Source: Pseudomonadota bacterium (GTDB taxonomy: Bacteria; Pseudomonadota; Gammaproteobacteria; Steroidobacterales; Steroidobacteraceae). Taken from it: a stretch of 64,000 nucleotides of DNA. Of this stretch, positions 37,975 through 47,122 are shown piece by piece (position 1 is the first letter of the stretch; each line of letters begins with the position of its first letter). The notes beneath the pieces are model-generated. The model saw only the letters and a list, made by a program, of their open reading frames with translations. It was not told the origin of the DNA and did no database searches. The translations under genes and the position numbers were made by a program. The stretch lies in NCBI GenBank assembly GCA_016713725.1, contig JADJOO010000005.1:186001-250000 (forward strand), read 5' to 3'.

Positions 37975-38712
37975 TCAGTTCCTTGAAGTCGGCAGGTAGC
38001 GCTGCTCCAGCAGCCGCATGCCGTCGTACAGCAGGATGGCCATGAGTGCCGTCACGAGGCCCCCCTGCAGGACGAAGGCCGCATTGTTCGAGAGCAAGCC
38101 GGCGATGATGACCTCGCCGAGGCCCCTGGCCGCGACGGTCGAGCCAATAGTCGCAGTGCCGACGTTGATGACCAGCGAGAGCCGCACGCCTTCCATGATC
38201 AGCGGCACCGCCAGCGGCAGCTCCACTTGTCGCAGGCGCTGCCATGCGTTCATGCCCAGGCCGTCTGCCGCCTCCAGCACCGGAGGCGGGCAACTCTCGA
38301 GACCCGCAATCGTGTTCTCGAAGATCGGCAGCAGGCCGTATGCGAACAGCGCGATCAGCGTCGGTGCCTGGCCGAATCCCACGAGCGGCACGGCCACCGC
38401 GAGCACGGCAACCGGCGGGAACGTCTGCCCGACGTTCACCAGCGTGCGGGACAGAGGCAGAAACTGTGCTCCGGCCGGGCGAGTCACGAAAATGCCGAGC
38501 GCGACTGCGACCACGGTGCTCGCCGCCGCGGCGATCAAAACCAGCCACAGATGCGACAGCGCCAGCTCCAGCAGGTCGCCCTGGTCGTAGATCGCCGGGG
38601 CACCGTATTCGTTCAGGGGCGCAAAGACCGGCGCGAAGGCTTGCGGCGCGACCAGGAACGCAACCAACAAGCCGAGAATGGCGAGACGCGCTACCAGTGC
38701 AGAGCGGCTCAT
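37975..38712 (-). CDS. yehW: Betaine-type ABC transporter permease (YehW-like)
   Basis: 245-aa inner-membrane permease of the OpuB/ProW family, from ATG 38712. Six or so hydrophobic helices, and the coupling loop LEAADGLGMNAWQRLRQVELPLA (shown as GLGMNAWQRLRQVELP) contacts the ATPase. Size (E. coli YehW 243 aa) and operon order match yehW. The start overlaps the ATPase stop by 4 bp. Last gene of the four-gene transporter operon. Confidence 0.87.
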   Translation of the reverse strand: MSRSALVARLAILGLLVAFLVAPQAFAPVFAPLNEYGAPAIYDQGDLLELALSHLWLVLIAAAASTVVAVALGIFVTRPAGAQFLPLSRTLVNVGQTFPPVAVLAVAVPLVGFGQAPTLIALFAYGLLPIFENTIAGLESCPPPVLEAADGLGMNAWQRLRQVELPLAVPLIMEGVRLSLVINVGTATIGSTVAARGLGEVIIAGLLSNNAAFVLQGGLVTALMAILLYDGMRLLEQRYLPTSRN

Positions 38713-39647
38713 CTGGCCTGCCGTCCCCGCGCCAGGATGCTCGCCAGGGTCACGTGGCCGATCGGGTCGCCGTCGGGTCCAACGACCGTCGCGGCTGCCG
38801 CTCCGCACCACACGAGTTCAGCCAGAACGTTGCGGAGCGACATCGACCACGACACGTTGGGGCCCGTCACGATCCCCTGGTCGGCGACTTCACCCGCCGT
38901 CGTCAGCGACAGCAGCTTGAGCGACTTGTCGCCCGAGCCTGTCAATTGCGCTACGAAGGGGTCCGCGGGCTGCGTGAGCAGCGCGGCAGGGCGGTCATGC
39001 TGCAGCAGTCGGCCCTGGCTCATGACCGCGACGCGGTCGCCGAGACGGAAGGCCTCGTCGATGTCGTGCGTCACCAGGATGATCGTCGTGCCAAAGCGCC
39101 GCTGAATCCCGAGCAGGTCGTCCTGCGCCTTGGTGCGGATGATCGGGTCGAGGGCGCCGAACGGCTCATCCATCAGCAGCACGTTCGGCTTTGCGGCCAG
39201 CGCGCGGGCAACCCCGACGCGTTGCTGCTGGCCGCCCGACAACTCGTGCGGATACTTTGCGGCGTAGAGGCCCGGGTCGAGCTGGAACAGTTCAAGCAAT
39301 TCGGTGACGCGCGCGCTGACGCGCTCGGCGCTCCAGCCGAGCAGCCGCGGCACGGTTGCGATGTTGTCGGCGACGGTACGATGCGGAAACAGGCCGAGGC
39401 CCTGGATGGCGTAACCGATGCGGCGACGGAGCAGGTACGCCGGTTCCGCAGTCGTGTCGTTGCCGTCGAGCAGCACGCGGCCCGAGGTCGGCTCGACCAG
39501 CCGGTTGATCATCCGCAGCAGCGTGGACTTGCCCGACCCCGACGTGCCGACGATCGTGGTCATCGTGCGTGGCTCGATGACCATCGACACGTCGTCCACG
39601 ACCGTGGACTCGCCGTAGCGTTTGCAGAGCTTGTCGATCTGGATCAT
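38709..39647 (-). CDS. yehX: Betaine-type ABC transporter ATP-binding protein (YehX-like)
   Basis: 312-aa ATPase. Walker A GTSGSGKST, Q-loop YAIQGLGLFPH, signature LSGGQQQRVGVARAL, Walker B VLLMDEPFGALD and the H-loop VTHDIDEA are intact. The C-terminal about 80 residues form a partial CBS-like region (GHVTLASILA), where OpuA-type ATPases sense ionic strength; it is shorter than in OpuA. It overlaps both neighbours by 4 bp (ATGA), showing tight translational coupling. Size and position match yehX. Confidence 0.9.
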   Translation of the reverse strand: MIQIDKLCKRYGESTVVDDVSMVIEPRTMTTIVGTSGSGKSTLLRMINRLVEPTSGRVLLDGNDTTAEPAYLLRRRIGYAIQGLGLFPHRTVADNIATVPRLLGWSAERVSARVTELLELFQLDPGLYAAKYPHELSGGQQQRVGVARALAAKPNVLLMDEPFGALDPIIRTKAQDDLLGIQRRFGTTIILVTHDIDEAFRLGDRVAVMSQGRLLQHDRPAALLTQPADPFVAQLTGSGDKSLKLLSLTTAGEVADQGIVTGPNVSWSMSLRNVLAELVWCGAAAATVVGPDGDPIGHVTLASILARGRQAR

Positions 39648-40789
39648 CGCGGCACCCGGCGTGTGAGATCGGTCAGCGCGTCGAGCACGACGGACGCGGA
39701 AAATGCGAGCACGACCGTCGGGATGGCGCCGAGCAGCACCAGGTCGATCGCCGTCTGGCCGATGCCCTGGAAGACGAAGGCGCCGAATCCGCCGCCACCG
39801 ATCAGCGCGGCAATCGTGACCAGTCCGATGTTCTGCACCAGCACGATGCGAATGCCCGTCAGGATCGTCGGCAACGCCAGCGGCAGTTCGATCTGCCGCA
39901 GGATCTGTCCAGCCGTCAGGCCCATGCCGCGCGCGGCGTCGACAGCGGCGGGCGACACGCGTCCGAGGCCGACCACGGTGTTGCCCACGATCGGCAGCAG
40001 GGAGTAGAGAAAGAGCGCAATGGCGGCGGGTGCGGCGCCGATGCCGCTCAAGCCCAGCGCCGCCAGCGCTGGAAACGCCAGCGCCATCGCCGCCAGCGGC
40101 GCCATCAGGATGCCGAAGAGCGCAATCGACGGGATCGTCTGCACAACATTAAGCACGCCGAGCACGGCGTTGCGCAGTCGCGGCTGGCGATGGCAGAGCA
40201 CGCCGAGCGGCAGCGCGACGATGACTGCGGCGCCGAGTGAACCCAGCGCGAGCAGCAGGTGTCGCTGCGCCTCATGTGCAAACCGCGTGGCGTTCACTGC
40301 GTACTCGCGCATGATCGACAGGTCGTCGAAGAAGCCCGAGCCGAGTGCGGCGAGCGTGGCGGCGAGGAAAACGACCAGCGTCGCAACACGCAGCACGGGG
40401 CCGGGCCGCAGGCGTGTCAGCGCGTCGGTGGCAAGCAGGCCGAGTGCGATCAGCACGATCCAGAATCCCGCCCCGGGTGCGACGCGCACGACGCGATTGC
40501 CTGCGGGTGTCAGGATGTCCGCCGCGGATGCGACCGCGATGGCCAGTGCGGCAATGCCGATGAGTGCGGTGAGCAACCGAATCCGCGGACTCTGGATGAA
40601 CACCGCGACGGCTGCCGCAACAGCCAAGGTGAAATACAGTGCGAGCGCGGCCGTGGGCACAAGGTCGAGTAGTGCGCGCGGCTCGCCCGGCACGATGCGG
40701 TTGGCCTTGAAGACGACGAGCGGCAGCAGCGTGAGGGCGAGGGCTCCCGAGAAACTCAGCAGCACGCCCAGGCGATCGATGCGTTGCAC
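39644..40789 (-). CDS. yehY: Betaine-type ABC transporter permease (YehY-like)
   Basis: 381-aa permease from GTG 40789 (AGGGAA 10 bp upstream; a TTG at 40810 overlapping the osmF stop is possible). It has an extra N-terminal block of helices (about 10-135) before the standard permease domain with the coupling loop AARGMGLTAGQILRQIELPLA (core GMGLTAGQILRQIELP). E. coli YehY is 385 aa with the same extension. It pairs with the smaller YehW-like permease to form the channel. Confidence 0.87.
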   Translation of the reverse strand: MQRIDRLGVLLSFSGALALTLLPLVVFKANRIVPGEPRALLDLVPTAALALYFTLAVAAAVAVFIQSPRIRLLTALIGIAALAIAVASAADILTPAGNRVVRVAPGAGFWIVLIALGLLATDALTRLRPGPVLRVATLVVFLAATLAALGSGFFDDLSIMREYAVNATRFAHEAQRHLLLALGSLGAAVIVALPLGVLCHRQPRLRNAVLGVLNVVQTIPSIALFGILMAPLAAMALAFPALAALGLSGIGAAPAAIALFLYSLLPIVGNTVVGLGRVSPAAVDAARGMGLTAGQILRQIELPLALPTILTGIRIVLVQNIGLVTIAALIGGGGFGAFVFQGIGQTAIDLVLLGAIPTVVLAFSASVVLDALTDLTRRVPR

Positions 40790-40806
40790 TTGGTGTGGTT
40801 CCCTGC

Positions 40807-41736
40807 TCAACGATTGCGGGCCGGGCCGATCAAGCCCTTGCTGCGCAGGTAGTCCCCGGCAACTTCTTCGGCCGACTCGCCATCGATCTGCACGCGGGCG
40901 TTCAGGGCCTGCAGGGACTCGCGCGTGAAGCTTGCCAGCAACGGCCGCACGATGTCCGCAATTTCCGGGCGCGCCCGCAACACCGCCTCGCGCACGATCG
41001 GTACCGGAGCATAGACAGGCTGGTCCTTCTTGTCGTCCTCGAGCAGGACGAGGTCGGCCGCGACGATGCCGCCGTCCGTGCCGTACACCATGGCCGTGTT
41101 GATGCCATTGGTGCGCGCAGCCGCCGCCCCGATGGTCGCCGCCGTTTCGCCGCCCGCGAGCACGATCTTCTGGCGCGGTGCCAGGTGAAACGAATACGTC
41201 CGTTCCAGCGAACGCAGCGTGCCGCCATTCGCGAACTCGGCAGAGCAGGCGAGCTTCGCGGCTCCGCCTTCGCGAACCCAGCGCGCGAAGTCGCTCATCG
41301 TCACGAGCCGGTGGCGAGTGGCGATGTCTCGCCGCACGGCGAGCGCCCAGGCGTTGCTGGCTGGCGCCGGGGCCAGCCAGACGATGCGGTTCGCTGCCAG
41401 GTCGAGCTTCGAGCCCAGTTCGTACCCGAGTTGCAGGTCCTTCCACGCGGGATCGTTCGCCCGGTTGAAAAAGAAGCCGGCGTTGCCCGTGTATTCGACG
41501 TAAAGGTCGATCTCCCCGGCGAGCAGTGCCTTGCGCACCACCGGCGTCGCGCCGAGTGTCATCCGGTCGAGCGTCGGAATGCCGCGGTCCTCGAGCAGCA
41601 GGCGGATCATCTGGCCGAGCATCGCTGACTCGCTCGACAGCTTGGACGACACCACGACGGGAGGAGCCGCCGCCGACGCCACGGCTCCCGTGAGCAGCAG
41701 CATTGCAACAGTGACCGCCTTCAGGACCTGCGCCAA
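40807..41736 (-). CDS. osmF: Periplasmic betaine-type substrate-binding protein (OsmF/YehZ-like)
   Basis: 309-aa solute-binding protein. The TTG at 41736 with GGAGG upstream gives a short signal peptide (VAMLLLTGAVASAAA). OpuAC-fold motifs include VVVSSKLSSESAMLGQM, IDLYVEYTGNAG and the second-lobe segment GTDGGIVAADLVLLEDDK. Order binding protein-permease-ATPase-permease equals yehZYXW. In E. coli that system is a low-affinity glycine betaine importer not used for osmoprotection, which suits a catabolic role here (inference). Divergent from the DMGDH-like gene with a 150-bp shared upstream region. Confidence 0.87.
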   Translation of the reverse strand: MAQVLKAVTVAMLLLTGAVASAAAPPVVVSSKLSSESAMLGQMIRLLLEDRGIPTLDRMTLGATPVVRKALLAGEIDLYVEYTGNAGFFFNRANDPAWKDLQLGYELGSKLDLAANRIVWLAPAPASNAWALAVRRDIATRHRLVTMSDFARWVREGGAAKLACSAEFANGGTLRSLERTYSFHLAPRQKIVLAGGETAATIGAAAARTNGINTAMVYGTDGGIVAADLVLLEDDKKDQPVYAPVPIVREAVLRARPEIADIVRPLLASFTRESLQALNARVQIDGESAEEVAGDYLRSKGLIGPARNR

Positions 41737-41886
41737 TGGAAGCCTCCACGCATGGCCCGCGGCCACGGTCGTGCCACGGTGTCCGGACTCGCGGGGGTCG
41801 TCAAGTCCAACGCGTGGTGCGGGCCAGCCGCTTGTCAATCACCGGTCGGCATGGTCACATCGCCCGTCCATCCGGAGAGCTCACGC

Positions 41887-44301
41887 ATGAAGTCGTCTGC
41901 AAGGGCCGTGATCATCGGCGGCGGCGTCGTCGGTGCCAGCGTCCTGTACCACCTGGCGCGGAGCGGCTGGACCGACGTGCTGATGGTCGAGAAAAGCGAG
42001 CTGACGTCCGGGTCTACCTGGCACGCGGCCGGCGGCATGCACACCTTCAACGGTGAAGCGAACATCTCGAGGCTGCAGAAGTACACCATCGACCTCTACC
42101 GCGAGCTCGAGGAACTATCGGGCCAGTCCTGCGGGTTGCACCCCAACGGCGGCCTGATGCTCGCCGCCACTCAGGGTGAACTCGACAGCCTGAAACTGAT
42201 CTGTTCACGCGCGCGTTATCTCGGGATGGAAACCGAGATGATCACGCTTGACGAGGCAGTCGAGCTGAATCCGCTGATCGACAAGCAACACTTCATCGGC
42301 GCCTTGTGGCGCGCGGACGGCGGACACTGCGATCCCTCGGGCACGACGCATGCCTACGTCAAGGCGGCGCGCAAGCTGGGCGCGTCAGTGGAGCGCTTCA
42401 CGCGCGTGCTCGAGCTGAATCCTCGCGCCGACGGCACCTGGGACGTCGTCACCGACAAGGGCACGGTGCACGCCGGGCACGTGGTCAACTGCGCCGGGCT
42501 CTGGGCACGCGAAGTGGGCCTGATGGTCGGCGTCAAGTTGCCGGTGCTTGCGATGGAGCACCACTACCTGCTGACCGACGACATCCCGGAGCTCAAGGGC
42601 CGGTCGCAGGAAATAGTGAACACCACCGACTATGCCGGCGAGATCTACATGCGCCAGGAGCGCGGCGGTGCGCTGATCGGCACCTACGAGCCGCACGGCA
42701 AGGTCTGGTCACCGGTGAAGACGCCGGACGACTTCTCGATGCAGTTGCTGCCGGACGAGTTCGAGCGGCTGGCGCCGTACTTCGAGGTCGGTTTCGAGCA
42801 TTTCCCGGCGCTCGGCCGTGCGGGCATCCGCAAGGCAATCAACGGTCCGTTTACGTTTGCACCCGACGGCAATCCGCTGGTCGGGCCGGTGCGTGGGCTG
42901 CGCAATTACTGGGTGGCCTGTGCGGTGATGGCGGGATTCAGCCAGGGCGGCGGCATTGGCCTCGTGCTGTCGCGCTGGATGGCGGACGGCGATCCGGGCC
43001 AGGACATCCTCTCGATGGACGTCTCGCGCTTCGGGCACTTCGCCACGCCGAAGTACACGTCGCACAAGGTGCCCGAGAACTACGGTCGCCGCTTTCGCCT
43101 GGCGTATCCCAACGAGGAATTGCCGGCTGCCAGGCCCGTGCGTCGTTCGCCGATCTACGACAGGCTGCTGGCTGCGGGCGCGGTCATGGGCGCCAACTTC
43201 GGTCTCGAGCACGCGTTGTGGTTTGCGCCGCCGGGAGTCGCACCGACCGAGACGCCGGCATACCGGCGATCGGAGGCATTTCCGTTCGTGCGCGAGGAGT
43301 GTCGCGCGGTACGCCGCACCGCCGGTCTCTATGAAACGAGCAACTACGGCAAGTACGAGGTCAGCGGCCGCGGCGCTCGCGCCTGGCTCGACACGGTGTT
43401 TGCGTGCCGCATTCCGCAGACCGGACGCCTCGGTCTTGCGCCGATGCTGAACCCATCAGGTCGCATCGTGGGTGACTTGTCGATTGCGTGCCTGGCCGAG
43501 GACCGGTTCCTCATCGTCGGCTCGGGTTTCGCCGAGGAATTTCACCTGCGCTGGTTCTGGACCTGCGAGCCGCCGGCCGATGTCTTCGTGCGTTCGGCCG
43601 CCTCGACACTGTGCGGGTTCTCGCTCGCCGGCCCGAACTCGCGCGAGATATTGCAGCGCCTAGTGCGGAAGGACCTTACGGCCGCCGCCTTCAGGTTCTT
43701 CGACGTCACGGAAACCGCGGTCGGTTACGCGCCGTCGATCGTGACGCGCGCCGGTTTCACCGGCGAACTCGGTTACGAGATCTGGACGACACCGGATTAC
43801 TTCGCGTCTCTGTTCGACGACTTGCGCGAGGCCGGGCAGGGCCTCGGCCTGACACTGTTCGGTGGTCGCGCGCTGTCGTCGCTGCGGCTCGAAAAGAACT
43901 ACGGTTCGTTCAACAAGGACTTCCGGCCCGACTACACGCCAGGCGAGACCGGCCTCGATCGCTTCGTCGATTTCAGGAAACCGGCATTCATCGGGCGCGA
44001 TGCAGCGCTGGCCGAACGCGACAGCGGGCCGCAGCGTCGTTTCGTCGTCATGGAAGTCGAGGCGCAGGATGCCGACGTGGTCGGCTATGAATCGATCATG
44101 AAGGACGGCAAGGCGGTGGGTTACGTCACCTCGGGTGCGTACGGACACTGTGTCGACCGCAGTCTCGCGGCGGGTTACGTGCCGACGGCGCTCGCTCGCG
44201 ATGGCGAGCAATTGGAGATCGACATCCTCGGCACCCTTTGCCGGGCGATCGTTCGGCTGCAGCCCCTTTACGATCCCGCGGGTTTGTGGCTGCGCAGCTG
44301 A
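41887..44301 (+). CDS. Dimethylglycine/sarcosine dehydrogenase-like flavoprotein with GcvT domain
   Basis: 804-aa enzyme from ATG 41887 (GGAGAG 7 bp upstream). FAD-binding DAO domain: AVIIGGGVVGASVLYHLA at 8-25 and SGSTWHAAGGMH, whose histidine matches the covalent flavin site of dimethylglycine dehydrogenase. After an FAO_M linker comes the folate-binding aminomethyltransferase (GcvT) domain from about residue 440 (GLYETSNYGKYEV, GFTGELGYEIW). Such enzymes oxidise an N-methyl group and pass the one-carbon unit to tetrahydrofolate. Dimethylglycine or sarcosine is the likely substrate class. It is divergent from the osmF operon and fits the last demethylation steps. Confidence 0.87.
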   Translation: MKSSARAVIIGGGVVGASVLYHLARSGWTDVLMVEKSELTSGSTWHAAGGMHTFNGEANISRLQKYTIDLYRELEELSGQSCGLHPNGGLMLAATQGELDSLKLICSRARYLGMETEMITLDEAVELNPLIDKQHFIGALWRADGGHCDPSGTTHAYVKAARKLGASVERFTRVLELNPRADGTWDVVTDKGTVHAGHVVNCAGLWAREVGLMVGVKLPVLAMEHHYLLTDDIPELKGRSQEIVNTTDYAGEIYMRQERGGALIGTYEPHGKVWSPVKTPDDFSMQLLPDEFERLAPYFEVGFEHFPALGRAGIRKAINGPFTFAPDGNPLVGPVRGLRNYWVACAVMAGFSQGGGIGLVLSRWMADGDPGQDILSMDVSRFGHFATPKYTSHKVPENYGRRFRLAYPNEELPAARPVRRSPIYDRLLAAGAVMGANFGLEHALWFAPPGVAPTETPAYRRSEAFPFVREECRAVRRTAGLYETSNYGKYEVSGRGARAWLDTVFACRIPQTGRLGLAPMLNPSGRIVGDLSIACLAEDRFLIVGSGFAEEFHLRWFWTCEPPADVFVRSAASTLCGFSLAGPNSREILQRLVRKDLTAAAFRFFDVTETAVGYAPSIVTRAGFTGELGYEIWTTPDYFASLFDDLREAGQGLGLTLFGGRALSSLRLEKNYGSFNKDFRPDYTPGETGLDRFVDFRKPAFIGRDAALAERDSGPQRRFVVMEVEAQDADVVGYESIMKDGKAVGYVTSGAYGHCVDRSLAAGYVPTALARDGEQLEIDILGTLCRAIVRLQPLYDPAGLWLRS

Positions 44302-44323
44302 TGCCGCTGCGCCCGGCCGCGGC

Positions 44324-45643
44324 TCAATGCGTGGGCGCGGCGTCCTGATGCATCAGGCTGAGTCCTTCGGCATGCCGGCGCTGAAAGCCTTTCCAGAGCG
44401 TGACTTCGCCACCCGGGCTGCGTGCGCTCCACGGAGTCCCCTGCGGCGCGTCCCATTTGCCTCTGCTCGATTCGACGACGAGGCCGTCGATGAATGCGCT
44501 GCGACCGGCGTCGTCCTTCACGAACCGGTCGAGGAACGCCGTGATGAAGTGCAGGCTGATGCCGATCAGGCGATCCTTGCGCCAGACCGGGTCCTCGAAC
44601 CAGTCCTGGTTCCACAGGTCCGTCTGCATCTCGGGCGGCGCCGGTCCGAGGCCGAGCGCGTGACCCCCGCCCAGGAATGTCAACAGGTAACGATTCGAAT
44701 GGACAGCCTGGTCAAAATACGCGCGCGCGCCGCTCGTGTAGTCGACGGTGTTGTCGTGATCGCCAGCAATCAGCAGCAACGGTGCCGTGATGCCGGCGAG
44801 GCCGTCAGCTCCGAATGCGCCGAAAGCTCCACCCGCGGGGGCGAAGGCGACGACTGCCTTCACGGCCGGTGCGACGAGCGACGCGCTCAGTTCGCCGCCG
44901 CGTGCGAAGGGCTGCATGAGGCCACCGGGAACACGCGCGACGAGACCGCCTTCCGGATCGAGGGTAGCGCCGGCGGCGGCCAGCACGCCATAGCCCCCCA
45001 TCGAATAGCCGATCAGCGCCGTGCGCGTCGGATCGACTTCGCCGGACTTGCCGAGCGAACCCTGCAATTCGCGTGCGACGAATGCAATGTCCAGCGGGCG
45101 GCGCAGGGCAGCCTGCGGAAACCCGGCCGGATTCAGGTACATGTCTTCGTGCCGGATCGCGGCGACGACGTAGCCCTTGGACGCGAGATTCTCCGTGAGC
45201 CAGCTCATCGCGATGGGCACGTTGCCGTAGCCATGCGCGACGATCACGAGCGGGAAGCGGCCGCTGTCGGCTTTCGCATCACGCACCGCAAGGCCCGGAA
45301 TCCTGAACCTGGCTGGCGCCGCCGGCGGCTCGGACACCATCGCGTCTTCGTACGTGACAGGCGCAGCGCCTGCCACGGCCCTGGCGGGATACCAGATCTC
45401 GACCTTGAGGCTGCGGTCGTGCTGCGCCGGGACACCGGTCTTTGGATCGATCGCACCCAGGTCGAGCTGGTTGCGGTCGACCAGCGTGATCGACCGGACG
45501 CCCACAGCGTGCTTGCCGAGCGCGGCGAGCTCGGGTGCATCGATGCCTGTCCGACTCGGCGCGTCGGCGCCTGTTGCGACTGCGACCGCAGCAACAATCA
45601 GCGCCAACAGGCCACTCGCGAAACGTCTTGTCGTTGCTCTCAT
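44324..45643 (-). CDS. Exported alpha/beta hydrolase (PAF-acetylhydrolase/dienelactone-hydrolase-like)
   Basis: 439-aa serine hydrolase with a signal peptide (about 1-27). Catalytic triad candidates: Ser in GYSMGGYG, Asp in AGDHDNTV and His in LGGGHALG. FPLVIVAHGYGN forms the oxyanion region. The fold and KVEIWYPA start resemble the PAF-acetylhydrolase/chlorophyllase group, which cleaves lipid or choline-type esters. A role in releasing a choline-like amine from an ester is possible given the neighbours, but not shown. Convergent with the DMGDH-like gene. Confidence 0.8.
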   Translation of the reverse strand: MRATTRRFASGLLALIVAAVAVATGADAPSRTGIDAPELAALGKHAVGVRSITLVDRNQLDLGAIDPKTGVPAQHDRSLKVEIWYPARAVAGAAPVTYEDAMVSEPPAAPARFRIPGLAVRDAKADSGRFPLVIVAHGYGNVPIAMSWLTENLASKGYVVAAIRHEDMYLNPAGFPQAALRRPLDIAFVARELQGSLGKSGEVDPTRTALIGYSMGGYGVLAAAGATLDPEGGLVARVPGGLMQPFARGGELSASLVAPAVKAVVAFAPAGGAFGAFGADGLAGITAPLLLIAGDHDNTVDYTSGARAYFDQAVHSNRYLLTFLGGGHALGLGPAPPEMQTDLWNQDWFEDPVWRKDRLIGISLHFITAFLDRFVKDDAGRSAFIDGLVVESSRGKWDAPQGTPWSARSPGGEVTLWKGFQRRHAEGLSLMHQDAAPTH

Positions 45644-45790
45644 CTGGGTTGTGGCCTCTTGATCGGGACGCGGGACCGGTGACGCGAGAACGGGCCCGGT
45701 GGGCCCGCCGACCGGTACTATAGCGGACGAACGCAGAACACCAAGGCGGCCGCGCAGGCCCCGAACGTTCTCGACTGCAGGGGGCCCCGC

Positions 45791-47098
45791 TTGAACGCTC
45801 TTCCGATCGACCGGACGGACGCTGAGTACAGGCGCCTGCGCAGGCAGGTCTTCGTCGCGATCTTCGTGGGTTACGCGGCGTACTACCTGGTGCGCATGAA
45901 CCTGTCGCTGGCGATCCCCGACATCCTGCGCGAGTACCCCGACTACACCAAGGCGCAGCTCGGCACCGCGATGACCGCGCTGTCGATCGCGTACGGTGTT
46001 TCGAAGTTCCTGATGGGCTCGGTGTCCGACCGCAGCAATCCACGCTGGTTCATGCCGCTCGGCCTGCTGCTGTCAGCCGCCGTGACCGCGTCGTTCGGCC
46101 TCTTCAAGGGTATTTACGCTTCGTTGACGCTGATCATCCTGCTGCAGGCACTGAACGGCTGGTTCAACGGCATGGGTTGGCCGCCGAGCGGCAAGACCAT
46201 GGTGCACTGGTTCAGCGCCAACGAGCGCGGGCGCGTCGTGTCGCTGTGGAATACCGCGCACAACATCGGCGGCGGCCTGGTCGCCGCGCTGGCCGTCGTC
46301 GGCGTCGGCCTGTTCGGCGACTGGGGCGCCAAGTTCTACTTCAATGCGCTGGTCGCGGCCGCGATCGCGGCGCTCGTCTACGTGTTGTTGCGCGATTCAC
46401 CGCAGACGTGTGGCTTGCCGCCCGTCGAGGTGTACCGCAATGACTTTCCGGCAAACTACTCCGAGCACTCGGAGCGGACGCTGAGCTTCCGCGAGATCTT
46501 CTTCGCCCACGTGCTCAGCAATCGCTTGCTCTGGGCCATCGCCGCGGCGAATGCGTTCGTCTATTTCGTGCGCTACGGCGTGCAGAACTGGATTCCGACC
46601 TACCTCGAGACGGCGAAAGGCTTTTCGTTCCACGAGTCGAGTGCAGCTTGGTTCATGTTCGAATACGCCGCGATCCCGGGCACCCTCCTGTGCGGCTGGG
46701 TGTCGGATCGTATCTTTGGCGGACGCCGTGGCCCGGCGACCATCCTGTTCATGGCGCTTACGCTGCTGGGCCTGGTCGTGTACGGCTTGAATCGCACCGG
46801 GCCGCTGTGGATCGACATGGCCTCGCTGATCGTCATCGGCTTCTTCGTCTACGGTCCGATCATGATGATCGGCCTGCATGCGCTGGAACTGGTGCCGAAA
46901 AAGGCTGCGGGCACCGCCGCGGGATTCACCGGCTTCTTCGGCTATGCGTTCGGCTCGGCCATCGCGGGCACGGGAGTCGGCTGGATCGCCGACCATTGGG
47001 GCTGGGACGGCGTGTTCGCGGCGATGATCTTCTGCTGCGTGATGGCGATGGCGTTCGTGTCGCTCACGCTGAAACAGCGGGCGCGGGCTGTGAGCTGA
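45791..47098 (+). CDS. GlpT-type major facilitator transporter
   Basis: 435-aa, 12-helix MFS protein of the organophosphate:phosphate antiporter family. VGYAAYYLVRMNLSLAIPDI at the first helix, SKFLMGSVSDRSNPRWFMP in loop 2-3 and NGWFNGMGWPPSGKTMVHWF are close to GlpT/UhpT. The TTG at 45791 is needed to include the conserved N-terminus; the first in-frame ATG (45896) would cut helix 1. It probably imports a phosphate ester such as glycerol 3-phosphate; glycerophosphocholine would fit the island but is speculation. Confidence 0.85.
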   Translation: MNALPIDRTDAEYRRLRRQVFVAIFVGYAAYYLVRMNLSLAIPDILREYPDYTKAQLGTAMTALSIAYGVSKFLMGSVSDRSNPRWFMPLGLLLSAAVTASFGLFKGIYASLTLIILLQALNGWFNGMGWPPSGKTMVHWFSANERGRVVSLWNTAHNIGGGLVAALAVVGVGLFGDWGAKFYFNALVAAAIAALVYVLLRDSPQTCGLPPVEVYRNDFPANYSEHSERTLSFREIFFAHVLSNRLLWAIAAANAFVYFVRYGVQNWIPTYLETAKGFSFHESSAAWFMFEYAAIPGTLLCGWVSDRIFGGRRGPATILFMALTLLGLVVYGLNRTGPLWIDMASLIVIGFFVYGPIMMIGLHALELVPKKAAGTAAGFTGFFGYAFGSAIAGTGVGWIADHWGWDGVFAAMIFCCVMAMAFVSLTLKQRARAVS

Positions 47099-47122
47099 GT
47101 GCCACAAGCAAGTGGGGTATCG

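Noticed and set aside
39644..41749. Reading the YehY-like permease as a 701-aa fusion
   Set aside because: The upstream part is the wrong frame of the OsmF-like gene; a GTG at 40789 gives the normal 381-aa permease.
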